Assembly: GCF_023715205.1 (NCBI RefSeq)
Contig: NZ_JAMBNR010000003.1
Coordinates: 62,001-126,000, forward strand
Reading direction: 5' to 3'
Origin: Mesobacillus maritimus
GTDB taxonomy: Bacteria; Bacillota; Bacilli; Bacillales; Cytobacillaceae
DNA length: 64,000 nt
Positions 26,666 to 40,169 of this stretch are shown here, piece after piece. Below the pieces are notes generated by a model, which did not search any database, was not told the DNA's origin, and saw nothing but the letters and a program-made list of their open reading frames with translations. The translations under genes were made by a program, and so were the position numbers. Positions within the stretch are counted from its first letter, which is position 1. Each line of letters begins with the position of its first letter.

Positions 26666-26868
26666 CAACTATATAATTAGTAAAAAATTTTGCAATCCCT
26701 ATTAGTTTTAACAAACCTGCTAACAACATTCCAGAGAAAAGCCCTGCGATGAAGAAAAGCGGATGCAGCTTTTTTGCAATTAGAATCAACTAAAGAGTGG
26801 CCTACAACCCGAGTAGAAGTTTGCTGCTGGAGCTGGACCATTCACTAAGTAGTACTTTTGTATGCCTA

Positions 26869-26900
26869 AAAAAACCCAGCCTCTTGATGAGACTGGGTTT
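26869..26900 (-). terminator. Terminator of secG
   Basis: AAACCCAGTCTC/GAGGCTGGGTTT stem (minus strand) with seven T residues. Confidence 0.9.
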
Positions 26901-26912
26901 ACTAGTTCGTTT

Positions 26913-27146
26913 TTAAATATCAAAGTAAGTAACTAAAATGGAAAGAACGAAGAACAAGACAGCCAAAACAATCGTAATTCGATGTAGGACTAAATCAATA
27001 CCTCGTGCTTTTTGCTTACCAAACAATGTTTCAGCACCGCCGGAAATTGCACCAGAAAGACCTGCACTTTTACTAGATTGAAGAAGAACCACCGCAATTA
27101 ACGCTAGACAATCAATAACCAATAAAACAATTAAAAATGTATGCAT
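26913..27146 (-). CDS. secG: Preprotein translocase subunit SecG
   Basis: 77-residue membrane protein of the SecYEG channel. Two membrane helices flank the conserved loop [23 protein letters not shown]. The open frame extends 23 codons further upstream, but AGGAGG is placed for the ATG at 27146 and the length then fits the family. It has the usual Bacillus position upstream of the esterase and rnr. Confidence 0.95.
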   Translation of the reverse strand: MHTFLIVLLVIDCLALIAVVLLQSSKSAGLSGAISGGAETLFGKQKARGIDLVLHRITIVLAVLFFVLSILVTYFDI

Positions 27147-27250
27147 GAAGCAACCTCCTGAGAAACCTACGTATAACAATAGTATAAATTTATCATATTT
27201 TCGAGCTTGAAACAATACTTGTCTAATCGATATTCTGAACTTTCAATCCA

Positions 27251-27650
27251 AATTCGCTTTTCGGGAATGATTGATTTTTTCTATTGTTACCTACTTCGCT
27301 TCACTTTTGTTTTTTGGGAACGATAGATTTTCCATCGTTACCATTTTGTCCTCAGCCTTAGCTCTTTGGGCACGATAGAATTCTTATCGTTACCATTTTG
27401 TCCTCACCCTTGGCTCTTTGGGCACGATAGAGCTTCTATCGTTACCATTTTGTCCTCAGCCTTAGCTCTTTGGGCACGATAGAATTCTTATCGTTACCAT
27501 TTCGTCCTCAACCTTGACGCTTCGGGCACGATAGAATTCTTATCGTTACTCTTTGTCCTCAACCTTGACGCTTCGGACACGATAGAAATTTCTTGCATTC
27601 CCTTTTTCCTACTCAAAACCTTTTCCGGGAACGCTAGGACCCTCTGCTCT
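27251..27650 (+). repeat. 52-bp-period tandem repeat array A (8 units)
   Basis: GGG anchors fall at 27263, 27316, 27368, 27420, 27472, 27524, 27575 and 27627, a step of 51-53. Each core unit holds a hairpin such as ACGATAGA-GCT-TCTATCGT within GGGC...TTACC, then CATTTTGTCCTC. The array fills the gap between secG and eno. The period is not a multiple of three and no gene is supported. Confidence 0.93.
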
Positions 27651-27694
27651 GTCATCCTCCCAAGCATGAGACTATAAACTTGACACCACCATAC

Positions 27695-27726
27695 AAAAAA
27701 CGCCGGCAGTAAAAAACCGCCAGCGT
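27695..27726 (-). terminator. Terminator of the glycolytic operon
   Basis: ACGCTGGC/GCCGGCGT stem with six T residues on the minus strand, 14 bp after the eno stop. Confidence 0.85.
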
Positions 27727-27739
27727 CCATCAAACAAGA

Positions 27740-29050
<1,311 letters not shown>

Positions 29051-29099
29051 TTATTGTCTATTTACCGAAGATCGGTCTAAATGATTTTTATAAAACTAC

Positions 29100-31405
<2,306 letters not shown>

Positions 31406-31509
31406 TCAAAACATTTTTATTTAGAGGATTCCTATCAATCTGTGGATCCTAGCTTAGTTTCAAATGAACCTAGTTGCACTCTTCAGAACCATGTTCCGAA
31501 CTGTTCGCA

Positions 31510-31532
31510 GGGTTCTGAATGGTTCAGAACCC
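31510..31532. other. Intercistronic hairpin between pgk and tpiA
   Basis: GGGTTCTGAA/TTCAGAACCC forms a 10-bp stem with a three-base loop and no T-run on the transcribed strand. It may protect or process the polycistronic mRNA. Confidence 0.5.
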
Positions 31533-31558
31533 CCTTACGAACCGTTTTCCTAGAAGGT

Positions 31559-32743
31559 TTATTTGTCGTTTAAAGCGACAACACCAGGGAGAGCCTTACC
31601 TTCCATAAACTCAAGAGAAGCACCACCGCCAGTTGAAATATGGCTCATCTTGTCAGCAAGATTGAACTTTTCAACAGCCGCCGCAGAATCTCCCCCACCA
31701 ATGACTGAATATGTATCAGAAGAATCAGCAAGTGCTTGAGCAACAGCCTTTGTACCGTTAGCAAATACATTTAATTCGAATACACCCATTGGTCCGTTCC
31801 AGATCACTAGCTTTGAATTCTTAATCACATCACTATATAGTTCTCTCGTTTTAGGACCTATATCAAGTGCTTCCCAGTCAGCTGGAATTTCTTCAATTGC
31901 AACAGCCTTTGTATTTGCTTCCTCAGAGAAGTCATCTGCAACAATGACATCTACAGGCATATAGAAGTTAACTCCTTTTTCTTTCGCTTTCGCAACAAAA
32001 GAGTTAGCAAGATCCATTTTATCTTCTTCTAATAGAGACTTTCCAATTTCATGTCCTTGAGCCTTAACAAATGTATAAGCAAGACCGCCACCAATAATGA
32101 GGTTATCTACTTTATCTAGGAGATTCTCAATGACGCCGATTTTGTCTTTTACTTTCGCACCACCGACAATCGCTGTGAACGGACGCTCTGGATTTGAAAG
32201 TGCTTTTCCTAATACATCAAGCTCTTTCTCCATAAGAAGGCCAGAAACAGCCGGTATATGATGGGCAATTCCTTCAGTTGAAGCATGCGCACGGTGAGCT
32301 GCACCGAAAGCATCATTTACATAAACATCCGCTAGCTCAGCAAATGCTTTAGCTAATTCAGCATCATTTTTTTCTTCTCCAGGATAAAAACGAACGTTTT
32401 CAAGTAGAAGGACGTCGCCATCATTCATTGTAGAGATTTCTGCTTTAACAGAATCTCCATAAGCTTCATCTGTTTTCTTCACTTCTTTACCTAGTAGCTC
32501 AGATAAGCGTGTAGCCACTGGAGTTAAGCGCAATTCTTCAACGACCTGTCCTTTTGGACGACCAAGGTGACTAGCCAAAATGACTTTAGCTCCCTGTTCG
32601 CTTAAGTATTGAATCGTTGGCAATGCAGCACGAATTCTTGTTTCATCCGTTACCTGTCCATCTTTCATTGGAACATTGAAATCCACACGGCAAAAAACTC
32701 GTTTCCCTTTTACATCAATATCTTTAACAGATTTTTTGTTCAA
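31559..32743 (-). CDS. pgk: Phosphoglycerate kinase
   Basis: 394 residues. Transfers phosphate from 1,3-bisphosphoglycerate to ADP. N-terminal [11 protein letters not shown], substrate residues SHLGRPKG, hinge [12 protein letters not shown], nucleotide site [10 protein letters not shown] and GGGDSAAAV. Second enzyme of the operon, 208 bp after gapA. Confidence 0.98.
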   Translation of the reverse strand: MNKKSVKDIDVKGKRVFCRVDFNVPMKDGQVTDETRIRAALPTIQYLSEQGAKVILASHLGRPKGQVVEELRLTPVATRLSELLGKEVKKTDEAYGDSVKAEISTMNDGDVLLLENVRFYPGEEKNDAELAKAFAELADVYVNDAFGAAHRAHASTEGIAHHIPAVSGLLMEKELDVLGKALSNPERPFTAIVGGAKVKDKIGVIENLLDKVDNLIIGGGLAYTFVKAQGHEIGKSLLEEDKMDLANSFVAKAKEKGVNFYMPVDVIVADDFSEEANTKAVAIEEIPADWEALDIGPKTRELYSDVIKNSKLVIWNGPMGVFELNVFANGTKAVAQALADSSDTYSVIGGGDSAAAVEKFNLADKMSHISTGGGASLEFMEGKALPGVVALNDK

Positions 32744-32857
32744 GGCAGAAACCTCCTAATTGGTTTTAAGAAAAGCGCAAGCCCTGTTAGCAAGCGATCA
32801 TAATATTCGCCAAACTCTCGAGCTATCGGTTCTCAAATTTTCCTATCTAAAAATGAA

Positions 32858-32883
32858 GGGAGAGGGGACTGGTCCCCACTCCC
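32858..32883. other. Intercistronic palindrome between gapA and pgk
   Basis: GGGAG-A-GGGGAC-TG-GTCCCC-A-CTCCC is symmetric except for one A-A mismatch. No T-run follows on the minus strand. The GGGGAC...GTCCCC core looks like a short palindrome of the kind often scattered in Bacillus gaps; an mRNA-stability role is possible. Confidence 0.5.
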
Positions 32884-32951
32884 TACACCCCACTAAATTA
32901 TAGACAATCTGGATGGTTCCATCCAAGTGTCCTGTGGCTATTATCTAAAAA

Positions 32952-34004
<1,053 letters not shown>

Positions 34005-34078
34005 TTAAAGCGAGAATTATATATATTAAAGGCCTTTCCTGGAAACTCAGATAAATTGACCTGAATCCAGTCAAGCTT

Positions 34079-35101
34079 TTAGCCTTTAACTAATGATTTT
34101 GCAGCCCCTTCATCCGTTATCAAAATGGTTGACGGTGGAGCTTGCCTCATATAGGCTTTGATGGCTTTGGCTTTCGATGCCCCACCCGCAACAGCAATCA
34201 CATGCTCAGCGGTTCGTAAGTCATCAAGTTGTAAGCCGATTGTTTGAACTTTATAAACAATCTCACCGGCCTCGTTAAAATAATAGCCAAATGCTTCACC
34301 AACAGCTTTCCCCTCCGTGATTTGTTTCATTACCTCGGGAGAAGTGTTGCGGCGTTTCGCCATTGTGATAGCATCTCCAATACCATGCAAAACTATGTTG
34401 GCAGATTTAATAAGATTGAGCATTTCAGAAATCAGCGGTTCTCTGATGAATGACTCGTAGATCTCGTTGCTTACCTGGTCGGGTACATAGAACATCCGAT
34501 GATGAGAATTTGTTCTAGCTGCCATAATGGCACTCACCGTGTTGGCTTGGCTATTGGCATCTTGTCCAATCCCACCTCTTGCCGGAACAAATAGTAGATT
34601 CTTTTCACCTAATTCAGAAGGAAGCATTTCCGCAACAGCAGCCATTGTTGTACCGCCCGTTACTGCAATGATATTGTCTGCTTTAAGCCGATTTTTCATG
34701 CAGGTAGCACAAGCTTTCCCAAGTTCTCTTTTTACCCAAGGGGACTGATCACTATCTCCTGGGACAATATAGACTTGAGAAACCCCTAGTTTTGCGCGGA
34801 GCTCTTTTTGTAAAGAGCTAATCCCTGAAACCTCATGCATGATGTTATCAAGACTTTCCAGTATATCTTTTCCTTCTTTCGTTAAGCTCATTCCCTGAGT
34901 GGACATCTGAATTAAATTTTGTTCTTTTAAAAATTCCACTTCACTCCGCAGCACTCTTTCTGTAAAGCCTAGGCTGCCAGCTAAGTTTCTCCGACCAACA
35001 GGTTGCATTGTAAATATGTATTTCAAAATCGAATACCGTTTATGCATAATATCAACGAGATCAGGTAATATTCTCTTTTGAATATCTAGCAATGATTGCA
35101 T
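34079..35101 (-). CDS. cggR: Central glycolytic genes regulator CggR
   Basis: 340-residue SorC/DeoR-family repressor that releases DNA when fructose-1,6-bisphosphate binds. The N-terminal winged helix (about 30-90, VGRRNLAGSLGFTERVLRSEVEFL) is followed by a sugar-phosphate-binding domain with VTGGTTMAAVAEM and VAGGASKAKAIKAYM. It heads the operon cggR-gapA-pgk-tpiA-gpmI-eno, and its own operator lies at 35131-35166. Confidence 0.96.
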   Translation of the reverse strand: MQSLLDIQKRILPDLVDIMHKRYSILKYIFTMQPVGRRNLAGSLGFTERVLRSEVEFLKEQNLIQMSTQGMSLTKEGKDILESLDNIMHEVSGISSLQKELRAKLGVSQVYIVPGDSDQSPWVKRELGKACATCMKNRLKADNIIAVTGGTTMAAVAEMLPSELGEKNLLFVPARGGIGQDANSQANTVSAIMAARTNSHHRMFYVPDQVSNEIYESFIREPLISEMLNLIKSANIVLHGIGDAITMAKRRNTSPEVMKQITEGKAVGEAFGYYFNEAGEIVYKVQTIGLQLDDLRTAEHVIAVAGGASKAKAIKAYMRQAPPSTILITDEGAAKSLVKG

Positions 35102-35130
35102 GTGGTTTTTTTCTCCTTCAAACTAGAGTG

Positions 35131-35166
35131 GGCGTTTTACGTCCCGCAGTGACATATTATGTCCCA
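35131..35166 (-). promoter_or_regulatory. CggR operator
   Basis: On the minus strand: GGGAC-N6-TGTC-N4-CGGGAC-N6-CGCC. This matches the two direct repeats of the Bacillus CggR site (CGGGAC-N6-TGTC, twice) except for the last half-element. It lies between the promoter and cggR, fitting roadblock or clearance control. Confidence 0.88.
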
Positions 35167-35202
35167 CTTGTTCCAAAAAAAATCACCCCTGATTTCTATT
35201 TC

Positions 35203-35231
35203 ATTTTAACAGGAGTGTGAGGGTAGTTCAA
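35203..35231 (-). promoter_or_regulatory. Promoter of the cggR-glycolysis operon
   Basis: On the minus strand, TTGAAC (35231-35226) is 17 nt from TAAAAT (35208-35203). It overlaps the end of the glutaredoxin gene. A weak hairpin AAATCA-GGGG-TGATTT with a T-run follows (about 35170-35193), possibly the terminator of that gene. Confidence 0.65.
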
Positions 35232-35500
35232 CTAATAAAACCTACGTTTTTTCTTGAAAACGCTTCAACTATGGAGTTTTTATGAATTATCCCTGCCGCG
35301 ACTTCTTCGCCCTTGATTTCAATAACTGGGATCGTAATACCGTATTTTTCAATTAAAACATCATCTTGATCAATATCTACTTCAATAATTTCAAAATCCC
35401 ATTGATGTTGAAGTTCCTCTAGTAAACTCTTTGCCTCTTCACATAAATGGCATCGTTGCCTCATATAAAGTTTGACAGTTGTTTGCACCTTTATCTTCAC
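35228..35500 (-). CDS. Glutaredoxin/thioredoxin-like family protein
   Basis: 90-residue thioredoxin-fold protein with a C17-H-L-C20 redox motif (YMRQRCHLCEEAK), the cis-Pro in GITIPVIEI, and a C-terminal helix. The start is uncertain: GTG at 35500 or GTG at 35488; no strong SD. This family sits between rpoN and cggR in Bacillus; the physiological partner is unknown. Confidence 0.82.
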   Translation of the reverse strand: MKIKVQTTVKLYMRQRCHLCEEAKSLLEELQHQWDFEIIEVDIDQDDVLIEKYGITIPVIEIKGEEVAAGIIHKNSIVEAFSRKNVGFIS

Positions 35501-35518
35501 TTCTTTCTATGTCGGCTT

Positions 35519-36892
35519 TTATTCAAAGCGTCTTCGTTTTGAAGATGCTTGAATTCCAAGTTGTTCACGATACTTTGCAACAGTCCTTCTAGAAATTCGA
35601 ATGCCTGAACGATCTTCCAGCATTTTGACAATATCTTGATCCGATAATGGCTTCTGTTTATTTTCATTTTTAATTAACCGCTCAATTGCCTGTTTCGCAT
35701 GCGTAGAAGAAGTCTGGTCTTGCTCAGTTGTTTGAATTGAACTTGAAAATAAATTTCTCATTTCATAAGTACCGGTTGGTGTTTGAATATATTTTTCTCT
35801 TACAGCTCGACTCACCGTCGATTCATGAATTTCAAGCTCCTCGGCAATTTCCTTCATTGTCATCGGTTTTAAAAAAGACGGTCCTTGCAGGAAAAACTCC
35901 GATTGCTTTTCGACAATTTTAAGCGCGACCTTCATTAATGTTTCTCGACGTTGTTCTAAGCTTTTATAAATCCACTGATAGTCCGCTTGTTTTTCCTGAA
36001 GAAAACGACTTACCTCTCGGTCTTTATAAGCGGACAACTCACGGTAATAAGACTCATTAAACGTAACTTTTGGTATTGTATCATCAAACAGACTTACTGT
36101 TAATTGACCATTCTCTGTTTTTATAATCACATCTGGAACCACATAGGCAGCTTTTTCATTCTGATAAGCCGCTCCTGGACGTGGATTCAGCGTTTGAACA
36201 AAATCATATGCTTGTTGAATTTCTTTTAAATCGAGCTTTAAAAGCTTCGCAATTGTTTTCCACTTTTTCTCTGCAAATAGAATAAAATGTTCGCTTAAAA
36301 TCGTTTTCAGCAATTGCTCTGGCGAACGACTGCTATCTTCTTCGGTAGCATCTTTTTTTAAAGTAAGTGCTATCTCTACCTGTAAAAGCAAACATTCTTG
36401 AAGGTTACGCGCAGCAACCCCAGCTGGTTCAAATCCTTGGAGAATCTTTAAGCAATTTTCCGCCTCTGCAATCGCTATTCCAAACTTTTCGCTAACAACA
36501 TCCAGGTCTACCCCTAAGTAACCGTTTACATCAATAGCCTCAATAAAATAGTGAACTACTCTCAATTCGTTATTCGTCAACGGCGTATCTGTGAGCTGAA
36601 GCAACAAATAATCTTGAATGGATCCAGTTGTTTCAGGAATATGTTCAATCCAGTTTTTATCATCATGATCACCAGATGACATCTTAGGACTTTTCCGACC
36701 ACGACTAACTTCACTTAGCGATCTAGTATGTTTCGGTTCCACTTGTAAAAGAGGGTTCTCGATTGCTTTTTCCTCCAAGAACGTAGCAAGCTCCTGAGCC
36801 GAGTATTGTAACAATGCAATGGCTTGTGTTAATTCCTGTGTCATCGCCAATTTCATTGTTTGTTTTTGCCACAAACCAGGCTTTAAGTCCAT
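35519..36892 (-). CDS. rpoN: RNA polymerase sigma-54 factor (SigL)
   Basis: 457 residues. Region I is a Gln-rich activator-response segment (MKLAMTQELTQAIALLQYSAQEL), followed by the core-binding domain, a helix-turn-helix (IHESTVSRAVREK) and the RpoN box SRRTVAKYREQLGI near the C-terminus. It directs transcription from -24/-12 promoters that need an enhancer-binding ATPase; in Bacillus these serve amino-acid and levan catabolism and cold growth. AGGGAGGG precedes the ATG. Confidence 0.96.
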   Translation of the reverse strand: MDLKPGLWQKQTMKLAMTQELTQAIALLQYSAQELATFLEEKAIENPLLQVEPKHTRSLSEVSRGRKSPKMSSGDHDDKNWIEHIPETTGSIQDYLLLQLTDTPLTNNELRVVHYFIEAIDVNGYLGVDLDVVSEKFGIAIAEAENCLKILQGFEPAGVAARNLQECLLLQVEIALTLKKDATEEDSSRSPEQLLKTILSEHFILFAEKKWKTIAKLLKLDLKEIQQAYDFVQTLNPRPGAAYQNEKAAYVVPDVIIKTENGQLTVSLFDDTIPKVTFNESYYRELSAYKDREVSRFLQEKQADYQWIYKSLEQRRETLMKVALKIVEKQSEFFLQGPSFLKPMTMKEIAEELEIHESTVSRAVREKYIQTPTGTYEMRNLFSSSIQTTEQDQTSSTHAKQAIERLIKNENKQKPLSDQDIVKMLEDRSGIRISRRTVAKYREQLGIQASSKRRRFE

Positions 36893-36952
36893 TCCAATCC
36901 CTCCCTTTCCTCATTTTACATGATTCTATGAGTTTAAGGAATGGAGGAATTT

Positions 36953-36996
36953 CTTAAAAAAACAGAAAACTCCTGATTGAATGTTCAATCAGGAGT
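36953..36996 (-). terminator. Terminator after tRNA-Arg
   Basis: ACTCCTGATTGA/TCAATCAGGAGT forms a 12-bp stem with a four-base loop; the minus-strand tail is TTTCTGTTTTTTT. Confidence 0.88.
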
Positions 36997-37004
36997 AGTT
37001 TTAG

Positions 37005-37076
37005 CGCCCTCGTCAGGATTCGAACCCGAATTTCAAGAACCGGAATCTTGCGTGCTATCCATTGCACCACGAGGGC
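37005..37076 (-). tRNA. tRNA-Arg (anticodon CCG)
   Basis: 72-nt cloverleaf on the minus strand. Acceptor GCCCUCG/CGAGGGC with discriminator G, anticodon arm CAAGA-UUCCGGU-UCUUG giving anticodon CCG (reads CGG), and T arm CGGG-UUCGAAU-CCUG. CCA is not encoded. It lies between rpoN and clpP, matching trnQ-Arg of B. subtilis. Confidence 0.95.
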
Positions 37077-37256
37077 AAATATGAAAATGTGTAAATCTGC
37101 ATTAGCAGTACGAATTCCTATTATAGAGGAAGATCCTAAAAAAAGCAAGATTATTTGTTTTAAATTTATCAAGACAGGGTATGATGGGAGTGTGAGAACG
37201 CATGTAGTGGCCAAGGATATTGTCGAATAATTCCTTAAGAAGTAGTAAGTGATTCG

Positions 37257-37286
37257 TTTGACCTTAATTGACCATTCGTGTATCAT
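37257..37286 (+). promoter_or_regulatory. clpP promoter overlapped by a CtsR operator
   Basis: TTTGACC-TTA-ATTGACC (37257-37273) is the CtsR heptad direct repeat in reverse sense, with one mismatch. It covers the -35 TTGACC (37258-37263), which is 17 nt from -10 TATCAT (37281-37286). This predicts heat- and stress-inducible clpP expression. Between 37077 and 37256 I see no gene. Confidence 0.85.
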
Positions 37287-37382
37287 TAAAATACATAGAA
37301 ATACAGGTTCAGCATGATTGTTGGTTCGTCACTTAATAGTCTTGCGTCCTGAGAAAGAATATGTACAAAGGAGGAACAAAGA

Positions 37383-37979
37383 ATGAATTTAATTCCTACA
37401 GTTATCGAGCAAACAAACCGCGGGGAACGTGCTTATGATATTTATTCCCGCCTTCTAAAAGATCGCATTATTATGTTGGGAAGTGCCATTGATGACAATG
37501 TGGCAAACTCTATTGTAGCACAGCTTTTATTCTTAGAAGCAGAGAATCCAGAAAAAGATATCTCCATCTATATTAATAGCCCTGGCGGTAGCATCACAGC
37601 TGGAATGGCCATTTACGATACAATGCAATTTATTAAGCCAGAAGTTCAAACAATTTGTATTGGAATGGCTGCATCGATGGGTGCTTTCTTACTAGCAGCT
37701 GGTACAAAAGGAAAGCGTTATGCCCTTCCAAATGCGGAAGTCATGATTCACCAACCACTTGGTGGCGCGCAAGGTCAAGCAACAGAAATTGAGATTGCAG
37801 CAAAACGCATTCTTTTCCTTCGCGAAAAGCTAAATGGAATTCTTTCTGAGCGCACTGGTCAATCACTTGATGTGATCGAGCGTGACACTGAGCGTGATAA
37901 CTTCATGACAGCAGAACGTGCAAAAGAATACGGACTTGTTGATCATATTGTTACCCGCAATCCAAACGAAAAGAAATAA
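37383..37979 (+). CDS. clpP: ATP-dependent Clp protease proteolytic subunit
   Basis: 198-residue serine peptidase that forms the tetradecameric chamber used with ClpX, ClpC or ClpE. Catalytic residues are S98 (GMAASMGAF), H123 ([10 protein letters not shown]) and Asp near 172 in [17 protein letters not shown] precedes the ATG. It is monocistronic, with CtsR control upstream and a terminator downstream. Confidence 0.98.
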   Translation: MNLIPTVIEQTNRGERAYDIYSRLLKDRIIMLGSAIDDNVANSIVAQLLFLEAENPEKDISIYINSPGGSITAGMAIYDTMQFIKPEVQTICIGMAASMGAFLLAAGTKGKRYALPNAEVMIHQPLGGAQGQATEIEIAAKRILFLREKLNGILSERTGQSLDVIERDTERDNFMTAERAKEYGLVDHIVTRNPNEKK

Positions 37980-37986
37980 GATGACT

Positions 37987-38014
37987 AACCCCAGCGAAAT
38001 TCGTTGGGGTTTTA
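37987..38014 (+). terminator. Terminator of clpP
   Basis: AACCCCAGCGAA/TTCGTTGGGGTT stem followed by a T-rich tail, 8 bp after the stop codon. Confidence 0.88.
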
Positions 38015-38089
38015 TTTATTTTTACTAAAAGTCTTTTTCTAATAAGACAAGTTGCAAATTCTTTATTTTAGGAGATTGAAATTGACAAC

Positions 38090-38730
38090 ACCCCCTCGGT
38101 TACCATTGGTCCCTTTTTCATCCGAGCCGGGCAGCGAGACTGGCCCTCACTTCCCTTGTGACCTCTTTTTTCACCCGGACGGGCAGCGAGACTAGCCCTC
38201 AGTTCCCTTGTGACCTCTTTTTTCATCCGGACGGGCAGCGAGACTGGCCCTCACTTCCCTTGTGAACTCTTTTTTCATTCGGACGGGCAGCGAGACTGGC
38301 CCTCACTTCCCTTGTGACCTCTTTTTTCATTCGGACGGGCAACGAGACTGGCCCTCACTTCCCTTGTGAACTCTTTTTTCATCCGAACGGGCAGCGAGAC
38401 TGGCCCTCACTTCCCTTGTGAACTCTTTTTTCATTCAGACGGGCAGCGAGACTGGCCCTACTTCCCTTGTGAACTCTTTTTTCATCCGAACGGGCAGCGA
38501 GACTGGCCCTCACTTCCCTTGTGAACTCTTTTTTCATCCGAACGGGCAACGAGACTGGCCCTCACTTCCCTTGTGAACTCTTTTTTCATCCGAACGGGCA
38601 ACGAGACTCACTCTCGGTTACCATACAATCCATTTTTTGAACCGGACGGACAACGAGACTTGCTCTCGGTTAACCTACAATCCTTTTTTGAACCGAACGG
38701 GCAACAACAAACTCACTCTCGCCACAAACT
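38090..38730 (+). repeat. 52-bp-period tandem repeat array B (12 units)
   Basis: Anchors at 38131, 38183, 38235, 38287, 38339, 38391, 38443, 38494, 38546, 38598, 38650 and 38701, a step of 51-52. Central units read GGGCAGCGAGACTGGCCC...CTTTTTTCATCCGA. The outer units instead carry CTCTCGGTTACC, as in array C. It fills the gap between convergent clpP and crh. Frames shift each unit, so it is not coding. Confidence 0.95.
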
Positions 38731-38784
38731 TCATGGATTGATAAGTAGAGTCCTACTATCCATATCGCAATTCCATAACTCCAT

Positions 38785-38819
38785 AAAAAAACTCGCTCCT
38801 TCATCAGGAGCGAGTTTTT
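38785..38819. terminator. Terminator of the crh cluster
   Basis: AAAAACTCGCTCC/GGAGCGAGTTTTT, a 13-bp stem with T-runs on both strands, overlapping the base after the crh stop. Confidence 0.9.
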
Positions 38820-39075
38820 AAGCTTCTTTCTCGATATAATTGCTTAGTTTTGTTATTGCTTCTTCTTCATCGTTTCCTTCAACAATAAGATTGATTGTGG
38901 AGCCAACGCCCACAGCCAAACTCATTAGTCCCATGATGCTCTTGGCATTTACTTTTTTGCCATCTTTCTCAAGAAAAATATCTGAAGAAAAACGGTTTGC
39001 CTCTTGAACAAACATAGCAGCAGGACGTGCTTGCAAGCCTGTTTTCAATTTTACAGTTACTTGTTTCTCAACCAT
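38818..39075 (-). CDS. crh: HPr-like protein Crh
   Basis: 85 residues, HPr fold. The active-site His of HPr is replaced by Gln15 (TGLQARPAA), so it cannot take part in PTS transfer, while the regulatory Ser46 (NAKSIMGLMSL) is kept. HPr kinase, encoded at 59.3-60.2 kb, phosphorylates it and it then acts with CcpA or on other targets such as methylglyoxal synthase. It follows whiA by 20 bp, as in Bacillus. Confidence 0.96.
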   Translation of the reverse strand: MVEKQVTVKLKTGLQARPAAMFVQEANRFSSDIFLEKDGKKVNAKSIMGLMSLAVGVGSTINLIVEGNDEEEAITKLSNYIEKEA

Positions 39076-39095
39076 TATGCCCTCTCCCTTAAGTA

Positions 39096-40046
39096 TTATT
39101 TTTTCTGTATTGTTCCTCCAGCCCGAAGCTTGTCAGCAATCTCATCAATTTTTCTAAGTCGATGATTAATTCCAGATTTACTGATGGCTCCACCAGAAAC
39201 CATTTCTCCTAATTCCTTCAAAGTCACATCCTGATAAGCAACACGTAATTCTGCTATTTCTCGTAGTTTTCCAGGAAGAACCTCTAATCCTACTGTGTTT
39301 TGTATATAGCGGATATTTTCAACCTGACGTAAAGCTGCGCCAATTGTTTTATTTAAGTTTGCTGTTTCACAATTAACCAAACGATTAACGGAATTCCGCA
39401 TATCTCTAACAATTCGGATATCCTCAAAACGAAGGAGTGCATTATGTGCTCCAACAACATTTAGGAATTCAGTAATTTTTTCTGCTTCTTTTAGATAAGC
39501 AATAAATCCCTTTTTTCGCTCAATCGTTTTACTATTCAGCCCGTAGGTATTCATTAACTCACATAAAGATTCGCTATGCTCTTGGTACATTGAAGCAATT
39601 TCTAAATGGTATGAAGAAGTTTCAGGGTTATTGACGGAACCACCTGCGAGGAAAGCTCCTCGTAAGTAAGAACGCTTACAACATTTCTTTTTCACTAAAT
39701 CCTCAGATATATGATGGATAAAAGAAAAGCCATCTCCAAGGATTTTCAAATCTTCTAGAATCTCTTTAGCAGACTCTTTTAAGCGAACGATATAAACATT
39801 ATTTTTCTTAAGCCGCATCTTTTTTCGGACAAGAAGTTCTACCTGTATTTGATAATTCATTTTTACTAAGGTATAAATCCGCCGTGCAATAGCTGCGTTT
39901 TCTGTTTGAATGTCTACAATCAGCTCGCGGTTTGAAAAGGAAAGAGAACCATTCATGCGGATAAGAGCTGAAAGTTCTGCAATGCTGCAGCATCCCTTAA
40001 CCTCAAGATTGGTTAACTCCTTCTTCGTAACCGAAGCGAAAGACAT
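39096..40046 (-). CDS. whiA: DNA-binding protein WhiA
   Basis: 316 residues. N-terminal LAGLIDADG-homing-endonuclease-like fold ([23 protein letters not shown]) and C-terminal helix-turn-helix ([27 protein letters not shown]). In Bacillus it affects cell division and chromosome segregation. A GTG at 40055 is in frame, but AGGAGG is spaced 8 nt from ATG 40046, which I use. Confidence 0.96.
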   Translation of the reverse strand: MSFASVTKKELTNLEVKGCCSIAELSALIRMNGSLSFSNRELIVDIQTENAAIARRIYTLVKMNYQIQVELLVRKKMRLKKNNVYIVRLKESAKEILEDLKILGDGFSFIHHISEDLVKKKCCKRSYLRGAFLAGGSVNNPETSSYHLEIASMYQEHSESLCELMNTYGLNSKTIERKKGFIAYLKEAEKITEFLNVVGAHNALLRFEDIRIVRDMRNSVNRLVNCETANLNKTIGAALRQVENIRYIQNTVGLEVLPGKLREIAELRVAYQDVTLKELGEMVSGGAISKSGINHRLRKIDEIADKLRAGGTIQKK

Positions 40047-40169
40047 CCCCCTCACCTCCTACATTTAAAGCAGAAGCGTCCGGTAAGACGCTGCAGCTAA
40101 GCAGCCACTTTCGCGGAATAGACGATTCTACTTCTATTACGCGTTATATCCCTTATTGGTTTCATTTTT

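Noticed and set aside
27494-27733. 79-codon minus-strand frame after eno
   Set aside because: It covers array A and the eno terminator; the product is a repeat translation.
37081-37230. 49-codon plus-strand frame between tRNA-Arg and clpP
   Set aside because: The only SD-like bases are the complement of the tRNA acceptor stem, and I recognise no family. Possible but not supported.
38573-38821. 82-codon plus-strand frame before crh
   Set aside because: It lies in repeat array B and its terminator; periodicity artefact without an SD.
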